Below are positions 18,393-27,644 of a DNA stretch of 64,000 nt, piece by piece. How positions within the stretch are numbered: the first letter of the stretch is position 1; every line of letters starts with the position of its first letter. Source of the DNA: JANQFV01 sp964468185. Lineage in GTDB: Bacteria; Planctomycetota; Phycisphaerae; UBA1845; Fen-1342. The stretch is taken from NCBI GenBank assembly GCA_964468185.1, contig CAYXTR010000006.1, forward strand, positions 62,001 to 126,000, written 5' to 3'. The notes below the pieces were generated by a model. It ran no database searches. It worked only from the letters and a program-made list of their open reading frames with translations, and was not told the DNA's origin. The translations under genes and the position numbers were made by a program.

Positions 18393-20672
18393 CTAACTGC
18401 CGATCAGAGATACAAACGGATTGATGTCGTCAAAATCAACGTCACCATCCTCATCGCAATCAGCCAGATACCAGTCGCAATCCGGGTAGGCCGCCTCGTA
18501 GCCGGCCTGTCCGCTCAACGCCAGCACGAACGCGTTGATGTCATCAAAATCAACGGCGCCGTCGCAGTTCAGGTCACCGAGCATGTTGGGACACCCATTC
18601 GGATCGGCCGCCCAAACCTGCACATCGTCAATGTTCCAGCCGCTGTAACGCCAGCCGACATCCGTCGTGCCCATTGTCCAACGCAGGTAGACGGTCGGCT
18701 GATCATCCGCAACCGCCGAGATATCCAGCTCCTGCAGCGACCATGCACTATCGGTGATCGTTGAGTCGTTCTGCCACACGGTCGTCCAACTCGTCCCATT
18801 GTTCGACACCCGCACATAAGCGTGGTCGTACGCCGGCTGCTCGACGTTCAGATAGCGATAGAACGACAGCGTCACGCCGGTCACACCCGTGCAATCCATC
18901 GGCGTGCTCGTCAGGTGATACTCCGGCATGTTGTTGGCATAGTCGCCGTAGAGGTTATACCCGTACACGTTCGACCCGGTGAAACCGCTGGTCGGGTCCG
19001 GATTGCCATACTGGCCACCGCCACCCGTGGGCTGCCCCCAGGCCCACTGCGACTGCGTCGTCCAGCCGGGATTCGCGCTCATGTCTTCATCGACCATCAG
19101 CACAATCGGAGCTGCCGTCACGTCGAAGAGCGTCGCCGGCGCATCAGCCGGCTCCGTGACAACCGCTCCGTCCATCGTGTCGACGGCGAAGTAGTACTGC
19201 AACGTCCGGCCGCACGGCGTGCCCGGCAGGTCACCTGCAAACTGGTTGTTGCCGATGGACGTCAACGGGTACTCCGCAAACGTCCCGCTCTCACCCACGC
19301 GGGCATAGACCCGGGGTGACGCCGGATCCAGTTCGGCCCCCACTTCCAGCACTTCCAACAACACGGCTTCCGGCGTGTCCGGAATCAGCCGCGCCGGCAA
19401 TCCGTTCGGGAAATCCAGCATCAGATCGGACATCGACCACTGCGACAGGAACAACGCCGCCGGCCAGTTCTCCTCGCATGTCGGGATGATCTGTTCGGGC
19501 GGCAGCTCGAAGCCGCCCTCCCACGCACTCTCGGGCCGCAGTTCGATCGTGAACGAGAAGACGCCCTGGTCGCCATAGCACCAGTCCACGCTGCCACCCG
19601 ACGCCGGATAGATGCTGTGATAGATCGGCCCGTAGGCGTACGTCTCGCCGTGCACCGCCAGGATCTCGTCGTGCATCTGCTCATTCAGGAACATGAACGT
19701 GTCGTGGTCCGGTGGATAATCAGGCGTGTAGCCGTACGGTGAGAGAATAAGCTGCGAATAGCTGTGATAGTCGATATTCGACACGATCTGCGGATTCGCG
19801 ATGAAGAAGTCACGCAGGGCCGCCGTGCACGGCTCGGAGAACGGGCTGGGGCCCCGATACGTTTCGTCGCACGGATAGCCACTCGAGCCATTGCCGCCCC
19901 AGCCTTCAGCCCAGTTGCGGTTCGGGTCGACGCCGTAGCAGCCACTGCCGACATTGCGGCGGGTCTTGCGCCACATGCGGTCATAGTCCCAGCTATATTC
20001 GTACCCATCCGCATTGACGACGGGCACGATGAAGAACTCGACACCGTTCACCAGCGCCTGAATCTGCGGATCCGTCGCATACTGATCACAGAGATTCTCT
20101 GCGATCCACATGACCGTCATGGGGCTGATCCACTCGCGGGCATGCTGGGTGCCGTTGAACAGCACCGCCGGCTTGTCCGCGCCCGGACCACTGATCCGCA
20201 GGCACCAGATGTCCCGCCCCTGTAGCGTGTCGCCAATATCCATCAGCGTGCACAGATCCGGGTAATCCGCCACCAACGTATTCAGCTTCGCAACGATCTG
20301 ATCAAAATCCTTGTAGGCCAGATACCAGCTCGGATCGCGTGGATCGACCCGGCCTTCCGCCTCGATCCACGCCCGTTCGGCGTCGATCGTCTTCTGCACG
20401 TTGTCGTTGCGCACGTCGTACTGCACGCCCAACGCCTCCAGACCTTCGAGCGCCTCGGGCGGGACCAGGTAGTCGACCGGCCCAACACCTTCATAGTCGC
20501 TGAACAGCCGAATGCCCAACTCGTGAATCTGATCAATCTGCTCTTGTGACTCAGGGACGGCCCGCACAATTTTCCAGTCGTCGTACCGCACCTGCTCACC
20601 CACTGCGAGCGTCGGCAGCGTGACAACAAACAGGACAATCGCCGACCAGGCCAAGACTTGCCTCAGCTTCAT
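18393..20672 (-). CDS. Secreted M14 zinc carboxypeptidase with C-terminal dockerin-type EF-hand pair
   Basis: 759 residues. Signal peptide about 1-25, propeptide-like region to about 110, M14 domain about 115-420. Zinc ligands are His177 and Glu180 (QHAREW) and His303 (DYHSYSQ); the catalytic base is Glu377 (FTIELRP), and the substrate-binding DPNRNW is at 249-254. Next come an Ig-like stretch and a MAM/jelly-roll-like domain (about 560-690). The end carries two Ca-binding loops, GDLNCDGAVDFDDINAFV and ADCDEDGDVDFDDINPFVSLIG. A GGAGG lies 9 bases before the ATG. It should remove C-terminal residues from extracellular peptides. It is a close paralogue of the neighbouring 20816-23110 gene, 143 bases away, pointing to tandem duplication. 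Confidence 0.92.
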   Translation of the reverse strand: MKLRQVLAWSAIVLFVVTLPTLAVGEQVRYDDWKIVRAVPESQEQIDQIHELGIRLFSDYEGVGPVDYLVPPEALEGLEALGVQYDVRNDNVQKTIDAERAWIEAEGRVDPRDPSWYLAYKDFDQIVAKLNTLVADYPDLCTLMDIGDTLQGRDIWCLRISGPGADKPAVLFNGTQHAREWISPMTVMWIAENLCDQYATDPQIQALVNGVEFFIVPVVNADGYEYSWDYDRMWRKTRRNVGSGCYGVDPNRNWAEGWGGNGSSGYPCDETYRGPSPFSEPCTAALRDFFIANPQIVSNIDYHSYSQLILSPYGYTPDYPPDHDTFMFLNEQMHDEILAVHGETYAYGPIYHSIYPASGGSVDWCYGDQGVFSFTIELRPESAWEGGFELPPEQIIPTCEENWPAALFLSQWSMSDLMLDFPNGLPARLIPDTPEAVLLEVLEVGAELDPASPRVYARVGESGTFAEYPLTSIGNNQFAGDLPGTPCGRTLQYYFAVDTMDGAVVTEPADAPATLFDVTAAPIVLMVDEDMSANPGWTTQSQWAWGQPTGGGGQYGNPDPTSGFTGSNVYGYNLYGDYANNMPEYHLTSTPMDCTGVTGVTLSFYRYLNVEQPAYDHAYVRVSNNGTSWTTVWQNDSTITDSAWSLQELDISAVADDQPTVYLRWTMGTTDVGWRYSGWNIDDVQVWAADPNGCPNMLGDLNCDGAVDFDDINAFVLALSGQAGYEAAYPDCDWYLADCDEDGDVDFDDINPFVSLIGS

Positions 20673-20815
20673 TACTGACTACCTCCGATGAAATGTGATT
20701 AACTGCACCAGCGCATTGGGACCTGCGTGTCCGCTTCCATCATAACGGAATCGGCTCGGCACACAGCACAAAATCTCAATCGCTCGCCGCTTTTATCGGG
20801 CAGCCACAGCCACTA

Positions 20816-23110
20816 TTACTGCGTTAGTAGCCCGACAAACGGACTGACGTCATCGAAATCAACCTGATCATCGCCGTTGCAGTCCGCCAGCATCCAATCG
20901 CAACCCGGATGCTCCGCCTCGTAGGCAGCCTGCCCCGATAATGCCAGCACGAACGGTCCAATATCGTCGAAGTTGACCTGGTCGTCGCAATTCAGATCGC
21001 CCAACAACGCCGGACAGCCGTTGACATCCGTCCCCCAGATCCGCACGTCATCGATATTCCAGCCGCAGAAACTGTCACCCGGGCTCGTGCTCCCCATCAC
21101 CCACCGCACGTAGAACTCGGGCTCACCGTCCGCTTCATACGACAGATCGAACTCCTGATACGTCCAATCACTATCCGTCACCGCGATGCTGTTGCGCCAG
21201 ATTCGGAAGAAATCCGAACCGTCATCACTGACACGGACCCACGCCCGGTCTTCGCTCGGGTCATCCACTCCCAGCCACCGATAGAATCCAAGCTTCACAT
21301 CCACCAGATTCGAGCAATCCAGCGCGGGCGTCGTCAGGTGCCGCTCGGAAATGCCATTGGCATAGTCACCGGCCAGGTTGTACCCGTAAACATGCGCCCC
21401 GGTGAACCCGCTCGTCGGGTCCGGATACCCGTTCGAACCTCCCTGCCCCAGCGGCTGCCCGAATTGCCACTGGCTCTGTTTCGGCCAACCGGGATCCGCA
21501 TCCATCCGCTCGTCCAACACGACCACGATCGGCTCCGCGACCGACCCGTATCGCTCCGCCTCCGGATCATACGGGTGATAAAACACACGCCCATCCGTCG
21601 CGTCCGCCGCGAAGTAATACTCCAACGACTGGCCACAAACCGTCGGCGGCAGCGTCGCCTCGTAGAACTCATCGCCCACCAGCGTCAGTGGACTCACCTC
21701 AAACGCGCCGCTGTCACCCACCCGCGCGTACAACCGCGGTGTGCCGGGCTCGATCTCCGCATGCCGGGCTTCGATCCGCACCGGCAACGCATACGGCTCA
21801 TTCGCCGGAATCGCAGCGGGCGCACCGGCGGGCAGCCGAATCCGCAATGCCTCCGAGTAGTAATCCGCCAGGTAGCGCACCGCGTGGTAATTCTCCTCAG
21901 CCGTCGGCAGGATCTGCTCCGGCGGCAGGAGGAATCCATACTCGCCGGTATCGCGCAGCTCGACGGTCCACGAGAACGCCCCGGCACCGTCATAGACCCA
22001 ATCCGCACACGTGCCCGCGGCCAGATAGAGCTGGTAAGACGGCTGTGACCAGTACGTCTTCCCGTGTGTATCGAATATTTCCTGCGCCATCCCGTCGCCC
22101 AGCATGGCCATCTCGCTGGCGTCCGGCTCAGGCGGATCCTCGTACACATAGCCCCATGGCCGCAACACAAGCTGCGAATAGCTGTGAAAATCGATGTGCG
22201 CCTCAATGTTCGGATGCGCCAGCACGTAGTCGCGCAGCGCCGCGGACTCCGGCTCGCTGAACGCCGACGGCCCGCGATATGTCATGGATTCCGGATCCCC
22301 GCTCGAACCATACCCACCCCAACCCGTCGCGAAGTTGCGATTCAAATCGACACCATACACGCCGCCGCCGTTGTGCCGCCGGTTCTTGCGCCACAGCCGC
22401 TCTACTTCCCACGAGTGGATGTAGCCGTCCGGGTTCATATACGGAGCTACGTAGAACGTCATCTCGTCCAGTAAGCGCGTGCTGAGTGCATCTGTCCCGT
22501 ATTCCTCTAAGAGCCGGTCCATGATGTAGAGCAGCGTCATCGGCCCCACCCACTCGCGCGCGTGCAGCATGCTGTCAAAGCACAGCGCCGGCCGGGCGTC
22601 GGTCGGTGGTCCATTCGGCCCGGCAATCGTCAGCCCAAACAGGGCCTTCCCCTCCACACTCGTCCCGATCTGGTACTTCTCCACGAACTCCGGATAATCA
22701 GCCACCCACGCATCAAGGAATGCCAGAATCTGATCATGCGGCTTGTAATCGAGGAACCAGTCGTCATCGCGCACGTCGACCTGCGGTGCTGCGGCCAGCC
22801 GGGCCCGCTCCTCCTCGACCCGCTTCTGCAAATCGTCAATCAACACGCGATAGGTGAGCCCGAACTCCTCAACGGCGGCCAAGGCGTCCGGCGAGAGCAC
22901 ATAATCGACCTCACCAAGTCCCGCCCCTTCGCTCAACAGGTCCGCCCCAGCCTGGTCCAGCAACTTGATCTGTCCTTCTGATTCAATGGTCACGCGGGCG
23001 ACCACGTAACCGTCGTGACGCACAGGCTCCTGCGCGACAGACGCCGGCCCCCCAATCGCGATCACGAAGACGATCCCCGCCAACATCCATCCCAGCTTGC
23101 CAAACTGCAT
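20816..23110 (-). CDS. Secreted M14 zinc carboxypeptidase, tandem paralogue
   Basis: 764 residues, same architecture as its neighbour: signal peptide, propeptide-like region, M14 domain with His183 and Glu186 (LHAREW), His309 (DFHSYSQ) and catalytic Glu384 (WTVELRD), DLNRNF at 255-260, a MAM/jelly-roll-like domain containing PDPTSGFTGAHVYGYNLAGD, and two terminal EF-hand-type loops (GDLNCDDQVNFDDIGPFV and ADCNGDDQVDFDDVSPFV). The Ca loops have slightly altered positions (DDQ for DGx) relative to the paralogue. ATG 23110 is used, with GGAGG 9 bases upstream; a GTG one codon earlier is possible. Probably exported and active on peptides outside the cell. Confidence 0.92.
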   Translation of the reverse strand: MQFGKLGWMLAGIVFVIAIGGPASVAQEPVRHDGYVVARVTIESEGQIKLLDQAGADLLSEGAGLGEVDYVLSPDALAAVEEFGLTYRVLIDDLQKRVEEERARLAAAPQVDVRDDDWFLDYKPHDQILAFLDAWVADYPEFVEKYQIGTSVEGKALFGLTIAGPNGPPTDARPALCFDSMLHAREWVGPMTLLYIMDRLLEEYGTDALSTRLLDEMTFYVAPYMNPDGYIHSWEVERLWRKNRRHNGGGVYGVDLNRNFATGWGGYGSSGDPESMTYRGPSAFSEPESAALRDYVLAHPNIEAHIDFHSYSQLVLRPWGYVYEDPPEPDASEMAMLGDGMAQEIFDTHGKTYWSQPSYQLYLAAGTCADWVYDGAGAFSWTVELRDTGEYGFLLPPEQILPTAEENYHAVRYLADYYSEALRIRLPAGAPAAIPANEPYALPVRIEARHAEIEPGTPRLYARVGDSGAFEVSPLTLVGDEFYEATLPPTVCGQSLEYYFAADATDGRVFYHPYDPEAERYGSVAEPIVVVLDERMDADPGWPKQSQWQFGQPLGQGGSNGYPDPTSGFTGAHVYGYNLAGDYANGISERHLTTPALDCSNLVDVKLGFYRWLGVDDPSEDRAWVRVSDDGSDFFRIWRNSIAVTDSDWTYQEFDLSYEADGEPEFYVRWVMGSTSPGDSFCGWNIDDVRIWGTDVNGCPALLGDLNCDDQVNFDDIGPFVLALSGQAAYEAEHPGCDWMLADCNGDDQVDFDDVSPFVGLLTQ

Positions 23111-23216
23111 CACACCAAACCTCCGGTTCGTCAGTACGCCAATCAGCGAGGCACGCCGACTTACTCAGAACAACTCCGGTCCGCCGCGCCCTGATGCGCG
23201 CCACGACGTGCTCTCA

Positions 23217-24485
23217 TCAGAACAGCGCTACAAATGGCGCTACGTCGTCAAAATCCACATCCCCGTCTCCATCACAGTCCGCATTCAGCCAGCGACACGC
23301 CGGGTACGCCCCCTCATACACCTCCTGACCACCCAGCGCCCGCACGAATGCGGCGATGTCATCGAAGCTCACCACCCCGTCGCAATTCAAATCGCCGACC
23401 AGCCCCTGCGCTTCGCACTCGTCCGGTACACCGTTACCGTCAACGTCCTCACTGTACCCACTCGCAATATCACACGAGTCGGGCACGTCGTTGTCGTTGC
23501 AGTCCTCGGCGTTGCCCACCCGCAGGTCGATCGCGTCGTGCACGCCGTTCCCGTCACAATCCTCCATGTCCACGCTGACGTAGCACGTCGCATAGCCGAT
23601 TCGGCAGCACTCATACTCGATCCACATATACCCCGCTTCGCCCCAGCCGGGTCCCCACGAGTTGCGCATGCGCCACGCACCATTCTCTCCGCGATTATCG
23701 TCCCACCCGACCAATACAACCACGTGGTTGATCCACTCGTCCTCACAAGCGTTGAAAACCCCGCCACTGTACGCCTGAAACGCGTCATTCACATACACGC
23801 ACGTCGCCACCGGCCCATGATTCACAATCGCCTGCTTGATCTGCGCCACACTCGGAATGTCCCACACATAGCCAACCGCCGCCCAGCCATCCAGGCAGTA
23901 CTCCCGCTCGTCATACGGACACGCGCACTCGGCATCGTAGGCAACATACGGAAAATCAGCTTCCCACACGGCACCCGCATCCCCGCACGGATCCTGCGCG
24001 CCACCACAACTCAAGTAATCAAACGACAGCGTATGCCAACCCCCCCCACAACTCCCCGCATCTGTGCAGCTCACCAGCCACTGCTCCGACAGGTCCGTCG
24101 TCTCGAGCTGCGTAATCCGAATAAACGACTCAACCGCCCCGAGTGCCCCGAACGCCCAGCAACTCCCACAGCCACCCTGATTCCGAATCGCCGTGCAGCC
24201 CCCCCACGTCCAGTCCCAGTAAGTCGGCAGATCCCGCTGCGGCAAACAGGGATCGAACCGTGCCGTCTCACGCCAGCCGGGCGCCTCCACCGCGCCACAC
24301 AACTCGTCCAGCCCATACTCCGTCGCCTCGTTCAATCCCACCTCAAACGTCCATCCCTCCGCTTCCCCCTGCGCCCGAAGCGCTGCAATATCCGCTTCGG
24401 ACATTTGAGCCGCGGCCGCCGACACCACGAAGCCGATTCCCACACACAACAACACCCGCGAAACGAAACGACCGGTCGGCATCAT
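23217..24485 (-). CDS. Secreted papain-like (C1A) cysteine peptidase with Ca-binding repeats and dockerin-type pair
   Basis: 422 residues. The signal peptide ends near AAAAQ (27). The peptidase domain runs about 85-300 with oxyanion Gln103 and catalytic Cys109 (RNQGGCGSCWAF), His254 (INHVVVLVGWDD) and Asn275 (RNSWGPGWGE). Only about 55 residues separate the signal from the mature domain and no typical I29 inhibitor prodomain motif is seen. After the catalytic domain come short Asp-rich repeats (DCDGNGVHDAIDL, DCNDNDVPDSCDI, DVDGNGVPDECE) like thrombospondin-3/EF motifs, then two dockerin-type loops ending DFDDVAPFVALF. Tandem ATGs follow GGAG; the second (24482) has better spacing. It lies with the M14 peptidases as a secreted proteolytic set. 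Confidence 0.92.
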   Translation of the reverse strand: MMPTGRFVSRVLLCVGIGFVVSAAAAQMSEADIAALRAQGEAEGWTFEVGLNEATEYGLDELCGAVEAPGWRETARFDPCLPQRDLPTYWDWTWGGCTAIRNQGGCGSCWAFGALGAVESFIRITQLETTDLSEQWLVSCTDAGSCGGGWHTLSFDYLSCGGAQDPCGDAGAVWEADFPYVAYDAECACPYDEREYCLDGWAAVGYVWDIPSVAQIKQAIVNHGPVATCVYVNDAFQAYSGGVFNACEDEWINHVVVLVGWDDNRGENGAWRMRNSWGPGWGEAGYMWIEYECCRIGYATCYVSVDMEDCDGNGVHDAIDLRVGNAEDCNDNDVPDSCDIASGYSEDVDGNGVPDECEAQGLVGDLNCDGVVSFDDIAAFVRALGGQEVYEGAYPACRWLNADCDGDGDVDFDDVAPFVALF

Positions 24486-24928
24486 CGACTCCTTCTTCCT
24501 GTTACCGCGTTCGCGTCAACTGAGTCGCGAGGAATCGCCGCCCGGGCGTTCCGTCCGACCCTTCCATCACCAAGCGCCTTGCAGACGGATGTGATCTGCC
24601 ATCGTAGTGTAACCGCGACCATCCCAAGGACCCCCCGCGCTGTTCACACCAATCAGAGCTCATCCGCGCAGTATTCCCAGCGCACAAGTCCTTATCAAAT
24701 CGCAGTTTCGAGAGTCCAACCGCAGCGGGCTTCGCGTATCCCAGCGTCAGCCCCGAGGGTTTGCTACACGGAACCGCAATTGCGCCATGCCAGCCTCCCA
24801 GTCTAACCCGCCCAACCGCGCCGTTGCAATGAAAATCGGACGCAAGTAGCCGCTGGTCCAAACCCGCACACGTTGCGCGCCAATCTCCCAAGTTATCGGG
24901 CTACGCTCCGGCGTCCCCCCTCAAGAAG
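24486..24928. other. Intergenic stretch without a convincing gene
   Basis: A 129-codon minus-strand frame here (24502-24891) shows no domain, no Shine-Dalgarno and atypical composition, and is taken as chance. The region should contain the promoter of the C1A peptidase gene, but no clear -35/-10 pair was found. Confidence 0.5.
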
Positions 24929-24966
24929 CAAGCCGGCGTGACGCCATCTGGCACCACGCCGGCTTG
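24929..24966 (-). terminator. Terminator-like hairpin downstream of the PstS-like gene
   Basis: A perfect 12-bp stem CAAGCCGGCGTG/CACGCCGGCTTG (24929-24940 and 24955-24966), with further GCCA/TGGC pairing in the loop, lies 48 bases past the stop. The minus-strand tail CTTCTTGA is only weakly T-rich. Confidence 0.6.
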
Positions 24967-25013
24967 TGTACTGCCGTCAGACCCGATTACTCAGGTCCGC
25001 ATATCAGGCGACC

Positions 25014-27458
25014 TTAGCCACCAATCGCGGCGACAAACGGCGCGATGTCGTCAAAATCGACGTCACCGTCCTCGTCCATGTCACCATTCAGGTAGTTGCA
25101 GCAAGGCTCCGATGCACCGCCGATGGCGTTCACGAACGGGCCAATGTCGTCAAAGTCAACATCGCCGTCGCAGTCCATGTCGCCGGCCAGCGGCATACCC
25201 ATGTAGTAACGAGCCACCCAGACGTCGGCCTCGTTGACCATCAGGTCGCCGTTGAGGTCGCAGCTCAGGTCGATCGTGATGGCGACATTGATGTCGTTCC
25301 AGTTACCGAAGTTGGCCTGGATGTACGCGATGTCAGTCGCATCGACGACACCGTCCGCACCGTTCGGCGCGGCGCCCGGCCAGGCGACGTCACCGGCCAC
25401 GTCGGCCGAGGAAGCGCCCTGGACGTACGGCACCGGGTTGCCATCTTCGTCGTAAACCTCAGTCCCGAAGAAGTTGCCGTCGAACGCAGCGTCGATCGTG
25501 CAGAAACCGAGCTGACGGTCGAGGTTGCCCGTCGCCGGGTTGATCACGAGACCGTCCGCGAAGTAGCGGATGTCTTCCATGGTGAAGTTGCCGTCACCAT
25601 CAAAGTCACCGATGATCTCGACCACAACCGGGTCACCGGCAGTCGAGTTCGCCAGCGTGTAGGCGGTCGGATCGGCGTAGGCATCGAGCATGTCGTCGAT
25701 GTCGCCGTTCGAGCGGACGCCGTCACCGTCAAAGTCGCCGGCAATCGCGTTGCGGGCGTTCAGGTTGTCGCCACCCTGGATGCTGCCGCCGACCGGATTG
25801 TTGAGATCGTCGGTGTGACGGTTGTAGTAGTTGCCGTTGGTGCTGCCGTCGGTGTACTCACCATCGGTGAACGGGCTGCCATCGGGCCAGTCCGGATTCG
25901 ACGCACGCACGGGAACCTTGTTGGCAGCGGTGATGCCGTAGCCCGGAACGGTCAACTGGTTGAAGTTGCGGGTCCAGGTCTGCAGCGTCGGATTGAGCAT
26001 GTCATTGGCAACAAAGACACCCGGATCCGCCGACGGAAGGGCATCAACGGCCGCGGTCAGAATGAAGTTCTCTGCCAGCCACTCGCCGGGCGAGAAGAAG
26101 GTCTCTTCGCCACCGGGCACTTCCTCGAAGTCCGCAATGCTCGCGGTCAGGTTACGCAGGAAGTCGGCCGCCGTCTGGTTGGCCATGGCCGGGTTGCCGG
26201 TCGTGTCGCTGTTCGGATCACCCAGGCTCGCGAAGGTCTCAGGACCACCGATCTGCCAGGCGTTGTCACTCTCATTACCATTGTCCAGCACGCCGTCCAG
26301 ACTCGGGCGGGTGTAGGTGCCGTCACCGTCAAAGTCGACGTTCAGCAGCTCATACTTGCCGGCAAAGGCGTCGGCGGCGGCACGGCTGCCACCGATCAGA
26401 CCGGTGTAACCGATCGCCAGACGACGATTCTGGACGCCAGCTTCCATACGGCTCGAGCCACCCTTGTTGGTCACGGTGTGGATCGGGCCCAGCGGGTCAT
26501 TGTCGGAGACCTTGCTCTTCGCATCGAGGTTGTCGCCACGGCCCCAGCTCGGATCGATGTCGAGCGTGCTCATGGCGCCGTTACGCGTACCCGAACCCGA
26601 GTCACGCGTGGCGGCGACGAAGTTCTCGCCGCTCGGGAAACGACCGGTCAGCCAGTGGTACTGGAGCTCGGTCTTGGTCACATTTTCCAGACCCGTACCG
26701 CGGTTGGCGATGATGGCGATCGGCACCCACGCGATCGTGGTGTCGTACACGGTCAGGTCGTTCGGGTCGCCGTAGTTCGTGTTGAGGCAGCCCAGGTTCT
26801 TCAGCAGGTTCCCCTGATCGTCATTCCACGAGGTCATGGGATTCAGACCGTAACCATCCTCACCCGGATTCTTCGTCCAGGCGGCGTTGCCCTGGTCACC
26901 GTTCGTCACAAACCAACCCGTCGGGACGTCCATGACCGCCAGGTCGATGTAGTCGGGGCAGACGGGGGTGCCGGCGTCGCAGCAATCCGACTCCGGGTCG
27001 GGCTGGCAGCCGTATGGGTTCTGAATGTTGCCACCAACCGAGTATGCGAAGCGATTGATGATGCCCTTATCACTCGGCGGCTCGATCGGCACCAGGCCGT
27101 CGCACTGCGAGGTGACAAACTCGGCCAGACCGTTACCCGAGCCCACACCACGATACTGGAACAGCCACCAGCCGGACCAGTTCGCACCGTTGAACTCCGG
27201 AGCAAGCTGCTCAAAGGAAATCGGGTCGTTCGGATCGGGCAAGCCGTTGCAGTTGACATCCAGGTAATCGTTCGTGGCCGCCGGGGCCTCGAAGAACGCC
27301 AGGAACAGCGTCGCGCCACTCACATTGATCTGACCGCCGCACTTCTCCATGCCCGGATCCGGGCAATCCTGCGAACAGTCATACGAGACATCTGCGATCG
27401 CCACCGGCGCCATCACGAGCGCCAGGGCCATCATCCCCAAACAAGCGAGCTTCTTCAT
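25014..27458 (-). CDS. Secreted PstS-like substrate-binding protein with six EF-hand/dockerin-type repeats
   Basis: 814 residues from an ATG with GGAGG 7 bases upstream; signal peptide 1-22. Residues about 40-500 resemble PstS phosphate-binding proteins: NVSGATLF (45-52), YRGVGSGNG (102-110) and RDSGSGTR (285-292) match the phosphate-loop motifs SGAT, GxGSGxG and R-x-GSGT. The C-terminal 250 residues hold six Ca-loop repeats (GDFDGDGVRSNGDIDDML, GDFDGDGNFTMEDIRYF, NGADGVVDATDIAYI, CDLNGDLMVNEADVWV, GDMDCDGDVDFDDIGPFV, GDMDEDGDVDFDDIAPFV). No PstC/A/B genes are nearby, so it may bind phosphate or another anion as a surface protein rather than feed an ABC importer. It has a hairpin on each side. 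Confidence 0.8.
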   Translation of the reverse strand: MKKLACLGMMALALVMAPVAIADVSYDCSQDCPDPGMEKCGGQINVSGATLFLAFFEAPAATNDYLDVNCNGLPDPNDPISFEQLAPEFNGANWSGWWLFQYRGVGSGNGLAEFVTSQCDGLVPIEPPSDKGIINRFAYSVGGNIQNPYGCQPDPESDCCDAGTPVCPDYIDLAVMDVPTGWFVTNGDQGNAAWTKNPGEDGYGLNPMTSWNDDQGNLLKNLGCLNTNYGDPNDLTVYDTTIAWVPIAIIANRGTGLENVTKTELQYHWLTGRFPSGENFVAATRDSGSGTRNGAMSTLDIDPSWGRGDNLDAKSKVSDNDPLGPIHTVTNKGGSSRMEAGVQNRRLAIGYTGLIGGSRAAADAFAGKYELLNVDFDGDGTYTRPSLDGVLDNGNESDNAWQIGGPETFASLGDPNSDTTGNPAMANQTAADFLRNLTASIADFEEVPGGEETFFSPGEWLAENFILTAAVDALPSADPGVFVANDMLNPTLQTWTRNFNQLTVPGYGITAANKVPVRASNPDWPDGSPFTDGEYTDGSTNGNYYNRHTDDLNNPVGGSIQGGDNLNARNAIAGDFDGDGVRSNGDIDDMLDAYADPTAYTLANSTAGDPVVVEIIGDFDGDGNFTMEDIRYFADGLVINPATGNLDRQLGFCTIDAAFDGNFFGTEVYDEDGNPVPYVQGASSADVAGDVAWPGAAPNGADGVVDATDIAYIQANFGNWNDINVAITIDLSCDLNGDLMVNEADVWVARYYMGMPLAGDMDCDGDVDFDDIGPFVNAIGGASEPCCNYLNGDMDEDGDVDFDDIAPFVAAIGG

Positions 27459-27590
27459 GTGTTTTCCTCCAGGTAGAAGACGCACCGTAAGCAAGACAGA
27501 CAAAACCACTAGCCATCTATTTTCGATCAGCCGTGCCGACTGGAATCCCCGTGGTTCGCTTCTCCCAACCGCTCCTTTCCGCTTCACGGT

Positions 27591-27636
27591 GTGCCCGGCT
27601 GGTCGGCGTGGTGGCTCGCCGACCAGCAACAGGCAC
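27591..27636 (-). terminator. Strong hairpin between pseudopilin and PstS-like genes
   Basis: GCTGGTCGGCG/CGCCGACCAGC (27598-27608, 27617-27627) is a perfect 11-bp stem with an 8-base loop, with an outer GTGCC/GGCAC pairing (27591-27595, 27632-27636). It begins 9 bases after the pseudopilin stop. No T-run follows, so it could be a terminator, an attenuator or an RNA-stabilising structure. Confidence 0.5.
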
Positions 27637-27644
27637 GTTGAAGC

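Noticed and set aside
24502..24891. 129-codon minus-strand frame upstream of the C1A peptidase
   Set aside because: No recognisable fold or ribosome site, and its content lies where a promoter is expected.
25080..25900. Repeated DNA pattern in the PstS-like gene resembling a repeat array
   Set aside because: The repetition comes from coding of six EF-hand loops with variable spacing; there are no constant repeats and spacers as in CRISPR.
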